Shown here: positions 23,218 to 26,326 of the stretch, piece by piece
Layout of the letters: every line of letters starts with the position of its first letter
Position numbering within the stretch: the first letter of the stretch is position 1
Origin: Ruminococcaceae bacterium UBA7217
GTDB lineage: Bacteria; Bacillota; Clostridia; Oscillospirales; Acutalibacteraceae
DNA length: 26,326 nucleotides
NCBI GenBank assembly: GCA_002490425.1
Contig: DKTZ01000045.1
Location: 1-26,326 of the forward strand
Direction: 5' to 3'
Made by a program: the position numbers and the translations under genes
Notes under the pieces: generated by a model
Databases searched by the model: none
The model's input: the letters and a program-made list of their open reading frames with translations, nothing else
What the model was told of the DNA's origin: nothing

Positions 23218-23282
23218 TTTAATCACTCAATATATTCATTATAAATTTAAATTATATTGCAAGTTTTCGTCATATTTATTTC

Positions 23283-23308
23283 GGACAGCCGGGTCGGCTG
23301 TCCCTACT
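23283..23308 (+). repeat. CTACT-tailed palindrome, copy e
   Basis: Perfect 9-bp stem GGACAGCCG-GGT-CGGCTGTCC followed by CTACT. It lies between the DUF3795 gene stop (23317) and the acetyltransferase trio. On the minus strand it may act as a weak terminator, but no U run follows. Confidence 0.75.
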
Positions 23309-23316
23309 CTAACATA

Positions 23317-23694
23317 TTATTCCTTTACTCCGTTTTTTATAAACTCAATCAGTTTTTGAGCATCGTCAAAATCGTCATAGTCGCCGAATATGCCGTCACG
23401 GTGATAAACCACACCGTTTTTCTCATTCTTCTCAAGGCAGTCAAGCAAATATTCTTCACCGTATTTTTTGGCAAACAGCGTAAATGCATACGGTTTAATT
23501 TTGCTTAAAAGCCCTATTTTACAGTCCCTGTCACACTCATAGCAATGACCGATATTTTTTGAAAGCGAACATTTTCTGTTTTCACACCAATCTTTATCTG
23601 GGCAGTCTCCCGAATTACAGCCTGCACATTTGTCATTTTCAGAGCACAGACAGCAGGCAAGACCGCACCTTGCTAACCCCAAATCTCTTTTCAT
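23317..23694 (-). CDS. Cysteine-rich DUF3795-type protein
   Basis: The 125-aa protein has about a dozen cysteines packed in the first 60 residues: CGLACCLCSENDKCAGC, CPDKDWC, KCS, CYECDRDC. This pattern suggests two or more metal sites (Zn or Fe-S). It matches the small Cys-rich domain annotated as DUF3795, whose function is unknown. The C-terminal half is charged and helical, ending with DAQKLIEFIKNG. AGGGGA precedes ATG 23694. Fifteen bases downstream of peptidase E and in the same direction, so probably one transcript with it. Confidence 0.75.
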   Translation of the reverse strand: MKRDLGLARCGLACCLCSENDKCAGCNSGDCPDKDWCENRKCSLSKNIGHCYECDRDCKIGLLSKIKPYAFTLFAKKYGEEYLLDCLEKNEKNGVVYHRDGIFGDYDDFDDAQKLIEFIKNGVKE

Positions 23695-23709
23695 TATTAA
23701 TTCCCCTAT

Positions 23710-24291
23710 TTATGTATCTCTCTCATACACAATTGCATCTTCATCTGTCAGGGCGAGGACTTTTTTATGATGCTTTTTTAATTCTTCAAAATATTCACGT
23801 CTGTCCTCAGTGAAATGGCAGATTAAATAGCCGTCAAAAAGGTTCAATCCTTTAAACTCCGTGAGCGAGGTGTTATTTTCGTCATATTTCGCCACGTGGG
23901 AAAAATCGGGACAGGCAATGTGCGCCCCTGCGCTTCCGCCGATATAAACCGCTCCGTTTTTAACAAGCCTTACGATTTCATTGGTGAAATTACATTCCCA
24001 AAGTCTCTCAAAAGTGCCGAAGGTGTTCCCTCCGCCCACATAAACTGCGTCAAAGCTCAATCCAAAGAATTTTTCGCAGTCATAATAGTTAAACACTGAA
24101 ATATTCTCTTCCGAAAAGCCTGCTTCAAGCAGTCTCGGAATATATTTTTTATTTTTAATACGCCTAATATTAGCCTTTTCATTCGGGATAAAAAGCACCT
24201 TGCAGTCCGCTATGGACATTCCCAAATTTTCAAGAATTACCTGCTTGGATTTTTCATTTTTAAAATCGCAGGACGATAAAATCAGTTTCAT
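23710..24291 (-). CDS. pepE: Peptidase E (S51 family, Asp-X dipeptidase-like)
   Basis: The 193-aa protein resembles peptidase E, which cleaves N-terminal Asp from dipeptides. The nucleophile elbow GGSAGAH places Ser120 at the classical catalytic position. VYVGGGNTFG, the Rossmann-like strand ahead of it, and GYLICHFTED with the probable catalytic His are also present. Cytosolic, no signal sequence. It starts 23 bases after the amidohydrolase stop with AAGGC upstream. Sibling S51 enzymes (cyanophycinase-like) have the same elbow, so exact specificity is not certain. Confidence 0.85.
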   Translation of the reverse strand: MKLILSSCDFKNEKSKQVILENLGMSIADCKVLFIPNEKANIRRIKNKKYIPRLLEAGFSEENISVFNYYDCEKFFGLSFDAVYVGGGNTFGTFERLWECNFTNEIVRLVKNGAVYIGGSAGAHIACPDFSHVAKYDENNTSLTEFKGLNLFDGYLICHFTEDRREYFEELKKHHKKVLALTDEDAIVYERDT

Positions 24292-24314
24292 TTGCCTTAT
24301 TTTCCTCTTTACTC

Positions 24315-25598
24315 TTACGGCATTGCTTTATCAAGCAAATCCTCGCCTAATTTGCTTTTCTTTATCCGCGGCTTCATAAATCTCTTGCCCTTCATCATTA
24401 CGCAATAAGGATTTTTCATAGTTTCAAAATTTTCAAGCGGGTTTTCGTCCGTTATTAAAATATCGGCGGATTTTCCCTCTTCAATACTTCCCGTAATATT
24501 GTCTATCCCCGCAATTTTTGCATTGCCGAGCGTTGCAGTGTAAAGGGCAAATTCAGGACTTACACCTACATACTTCTGAAAATACACAAGCTCACGCCAC
24601 ATATTGTAATGAGTCACAAAAGGACAACCCGTGTCCGTGCCGAGTCCCACGGGAATACCGTGCTCTATTGCATTTTTTGTGCCCTCAATTATTCCCTCCA
24701 GCACAACATTTGAATTGTACTGCACCATTTCTGACACCTTTGTCATATCACGGCTGAATTTGGCAATGGGAAGAGCGGGCGAAACCGTGCAGATATAAGA
24801 AGAACCGTGCGTTTTAAGGCACTGTGCTGTGTGTTCGTCCATCGGTGCTCCGTGTTCAACTGTATCAACGCCGTTTTCTGCGGCGACACGCAAGCCCTCG
24901 GCACTCTCAACGTGAGCGGCAACCTTAAAGCCGAGCTTATGTGCCTCGTCACAGCACGCACGTACAAGCTCGGGCGCCATTTTAAGCACACCGGGTTCAC
25001 CCTTAACAGTTGCGTCCAGCACACCGCCCGTTATCATAATTTTTATTAAATCCACGTTTTGCTCAGACAGGCGTCTGACCTCTTCTCTGCACTCTTCCTC
25101 AGTATTTGCCTCAACCGCAACGGAGCCGACCATGTGCCCGTCTTTCGGTCCTATCGCATTATTAGACGCTAAAATTCTCGGTCCGTCCGCTTTGCCCGAA
25201 TTTATCATATCACGAAGGCGGGTGTCAAAGTCCGCAACACCGCCGACAGTTCTGACAGTAGTAACTCCCGACAAAAGCTCTTGCATTGCATAGCCCTTGC
25301 ACATTTCAACTCCGATTTTTCTTGTAACTGCGCTGGATGTCACAAGCTTTACAAGTGCTTTTGTGTTTCCGCCCGTGGTTGACGGCTTTCCGCCTGCGGG
25401 CAAATGAACGTGAAGATTTATAAGTCCCGGCATTAAATAACGCCCGCCCAAATCAAGTATTCTTGTGTTTTCGTCAATATCCCAGCGGTCAGCAATTGCC
25501 GATATTTTATCGTCCTCGACAACGAGTACCTTATTTTTAACAGGTGTCATATCATCTTTTCCGTCAAGCAAAATAAAGTTTCTGTAAACTGTTTTCAT
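24315..25598 (-). CDS. Metal-dependent amidohydrolase (imidazolonepropionase/prolidase-like)
   Basis: The 427-aa amidohydrolase-superfamily enzyme has an N-terminal beta sandwich and a TIM barrel. Metal ligands are complete: His63-X-His65 (LINLHVH), the Lys in LIKIMITGG likely carboxylated, His in AAHVES, His in VEHGA and the catalytic Asp in GLGTDTG. It is similar to the dipeptidase-like/imidazolonepropionase-like members of cog1228. The start MKTVYRN at 25598 is preferred; an extended N-terminus from 25628 crosses the GGGGGA ribosome site. First gene of a unit with peptidase E and the DUF3795 gene. Substrate possibly an N-acyl or cyclic dipeptide; specificity cannot be read. Confidence 0.88.
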   Translation of the reverse strand: MKTVYRNFILLDGKDDMTPVKNKVLVVEDDKISAIADRWDIDENTRILDLGGRYLMPGLINLHVHLPAGGKPSTTGGNTKALVKLVTSSAVTRKIGVEMCKGYAMQELLSGVTTVRTVGGVADFDTRLRDMINSGKADGPRILASNNAIGPKDGHMVGSVAVEANTEEECREEVRRLSEQNVDLIKIMITGGVLDATVKGEPGVLKMAPELVRACCDEAHKLGFKVAAHVESAEGLRVAAENGVDTVEHGAPMDEHTAQCLKTHGSSYICTVSPALPIAKFSRDMTKVSEMVQYNSNVVLEGIIEGTKNAIEHGIPVGLGTDTGCPFVTHYNMWRELVYFQKYVGVSPEFALYTATLGNAKIAGIDNITGSIEEGKSADILITDENPLENFETMKNPYCVMMKGKRFMKPRIKKSKLGEDLLDKAMP

Positions 25599-25634
25599 AA
25601 AAGGTGTTCCCCCAAAATACAAAATCATAATTTA

Positions 25635-25662
25635 ATTATACACTAAATCCCATAAAATTCAA
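25635..25662 (-). promoter_or_regulatory. Promoter of the amidohydrolase unit
   Basis: Minus strand TTGAAT (25657-25662), 16-base spacer, perfect TATAAT (25635-25640). Predicted start near 25628, leader about 30 bases. The divergent tspO gene begins at 25715 with no clear promoter of its own. Confidence 0.65.
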
Positions 25663-25714
25663 GAAAAGTAATAAAAGCACCTAAAAAGCATATATTTATT
25701 CTGAGGTGGAAAAA

Positions 25715-26188
25715 ATGTGGAAGAAATATAAAAATTTTATTATTTCAATTGCAATTGCGCTATTTGTCGGGGGATTTTCTGCGCTTCTTACAAGTGGAAA
25801 TATGCAGCTTTTCGGGGAAATTAACAAGCCTCCCCTCTCACCGCCTGCATTTCTGTTCCCTGTGGTGTGGACAATTCTTTACATTCTTATGGGATTTTCA
25901 AGTGCAGTAGTTTTTGAGCACCGAAAATTCAAAAAAAGAGAAGCCGAAACAGGTCTTATTTTGTATGGCGTTAACCTGTTTCTAAACTTCTTTTGGAGTA
26001 TAATATTCTTCAATTTCAGAGCATACACATTTGCATTTGTCTGGCTGCTGATTTTGTGGTCGGTAATCCTCGCTATGATTGCGCAGTTTTATAAGGTCAA
26101 CAGGCTCTCAGCATATTTGCAGATTCCGTATATTGTCTGGGTCACCTTTGCAGGATATTTAACACTTGGAATAAGCATATTGAATTGA
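25715..26188 (+). CDS. tspO: TspO/MBR family membrane protein
   Basis: TspO proteins are five-helix membrane proteins that bind tetrapyrroles and related ligands. The 157-aa protein shows the five helices and the family's aromatic motifs: PPLSPPAFLFPVVWTILYIL (helix 2 region with the P..W..LY pattern), NLFLNFFWSIIFF (N-F-x-W) and PYIVWVTFAGYL. GAGGTG (25702-25707) sits 7 bases before ATG 25715, so the GTG at 25706 inside it is rejected. Monocistronic. In bacteria its role ranges from stress response to porphyrin handling; no clue here. Confidence 0.93.
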   Translation: MWKKYKNFIISIAIALFVGGFSALLTSGNMQLFGEINKPPLSPPAFLFPVVWTILYILMGFSSAVVFEHRKFKKREAETGLILYGVNLFLNFFWSIIFFNFRAYTFAFVWLLILWSVILAMIAQFYKVNRLSAYLQIPYIVWVTFAGYLTLGISILN

Positions 26189-26255
26189 AATAACAGTATA
26201 CACGAGTTTTGGAGAACGCTCCTTACACAAAATTCTTGTCACCACTGAAAGGGCG

Positions 26256-26326
26256 TGGGCATCCGGTGGATGCCGAATTAACGCTGTCTGAGCCGGCAGG
26301 CAAGTAATGGAGATGTCACGAAGTGA
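26256..26326. repeat. GGT-loop hairpin repeat, copy 3 (runs off the window)
   Basis: GGCATCC-GGT-GGATGCC (26258-26274) matches the third hairpin of copies 1 and 2 with a different, compensated base pair. GAGCCGGCAGGCAAG followed by GAGATGTC corresponds to GAGCCGACAGGCGAGATGCC of copy 2. The middle TCTGC hairpin is lost. Confidence 0.6.

Noticed and set aside
23227..23280. Promoter for the acetyltransferase trio (TTGCAA near TATAAT)
   Set aside because: Spacing between candidate boxes is 13-15 bases, too short, in a very AT-rich segment.
26224..26235. TACACAAAATTC shared with the left arm of the leader hairpin (17731-17742)
   Set aside because: A single 12-base match without a matching second arm. 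The flanking context differs, so it is not enough to claim another copy of the leader element.
1..26326. CRISPR array, tRNA, rRNA, phage or integrase genes
   Set aside because: No regularly spaced direct repeats, no cloverleaf or 16S/23S segments recognised, and no recombinase or phage structural motifs in any reading frame.

Overview
The window reads as a chromosomal segment of a low-to-moderate GC, spore-forming anaerobic Firmicute of class Clostridia. The evidence is a spoIID homologue, a Prp-cleavable L27 extension, RicT, Hsp33, pyruvate phosphate dikinase and a clostridial 2[4Fe-4S] ferredoxin, with strong AGGAGG-type ribosome sites and occasional TTG/GTG starts. A gut Oscillospiraceae/Ruminococcaceae-like organism is my inference; no rRNA is present to place it. 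I see no tRNA, rRNA, CRISPR array, transposase or phage gene.

Layout. 1-2634 (-): pyruvate phosphate dikinase, cut off just before its stop. 2873-5362 (+): cytoplasmic GH89 alpha-N-acetylglucosaminidase. 5419-7347 (-): an AraC/GyrI-type regulator and a 10-TM heavy-metal/manganese exporter-like permease. 7671-9304 (+): SAM methyltransferase coupled to Hsp33. 9365-9535 (-): ferredoxin. 9843-14994 (-): a tight run of citrate synthase, an 8-TM protein of unknown function, an AEC permease, DNA polymerase III delta', a 21-codon Cys-rich small ORF and RicT. 15090-16088 (+): SpoIID-like protein. 16316-17659 (-): a GLUG-repeat lipoprotein behind a highly structured leader. 18008-18920 (-): L21-Prp-L27 with an L21 leader. 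19139-21178 (+): REC-GGDEF(degenerate)-EAL protein plus a stand-alone HPt protein. 21511-23217 (-): three acetyltransferases (GNAT, AAC(3)-like, GNAT). 23317-25598 (-): DUF3795 protein, peptidase E and a metal-dependent amidohydrolase. 25715-26188 (+): TspO/MBR.

Most genes are ordinary, but the intergenic DNA is not. The leader of the lipoprotein gene has a near-consensus promoter whose predicted start falls on the 5' arm of a long hairpin. That hairpin is followed by a Shine-Dalgarno site, a 14-codon ORF lying across a perfect intrinsic terminator, and then the lipoprotein ribosome site, so it is either an attenuator or an sRNA. Two families of short dispersed palindromes fill the other gaps. 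In one, three copies have the form GGNNTCC-GGT-GGANNCC with covarying NN pairs. In the other, six hairpins with different stems share a CTACT tail. A third element at 7502-7634 is two inverted copies of the same hairpin module.

Likely working groups: ppdK and citrate synthase belong to central carbon metabolism, with the AEC permease a plausible organic-acid carrier. HPt and REC-EAL form part of a phosphorelay controlling c-di-GMP breakdown. Prp trims the L27 encoded next to it. Peptidase E and the amidohydrolase may act together on short peptides.
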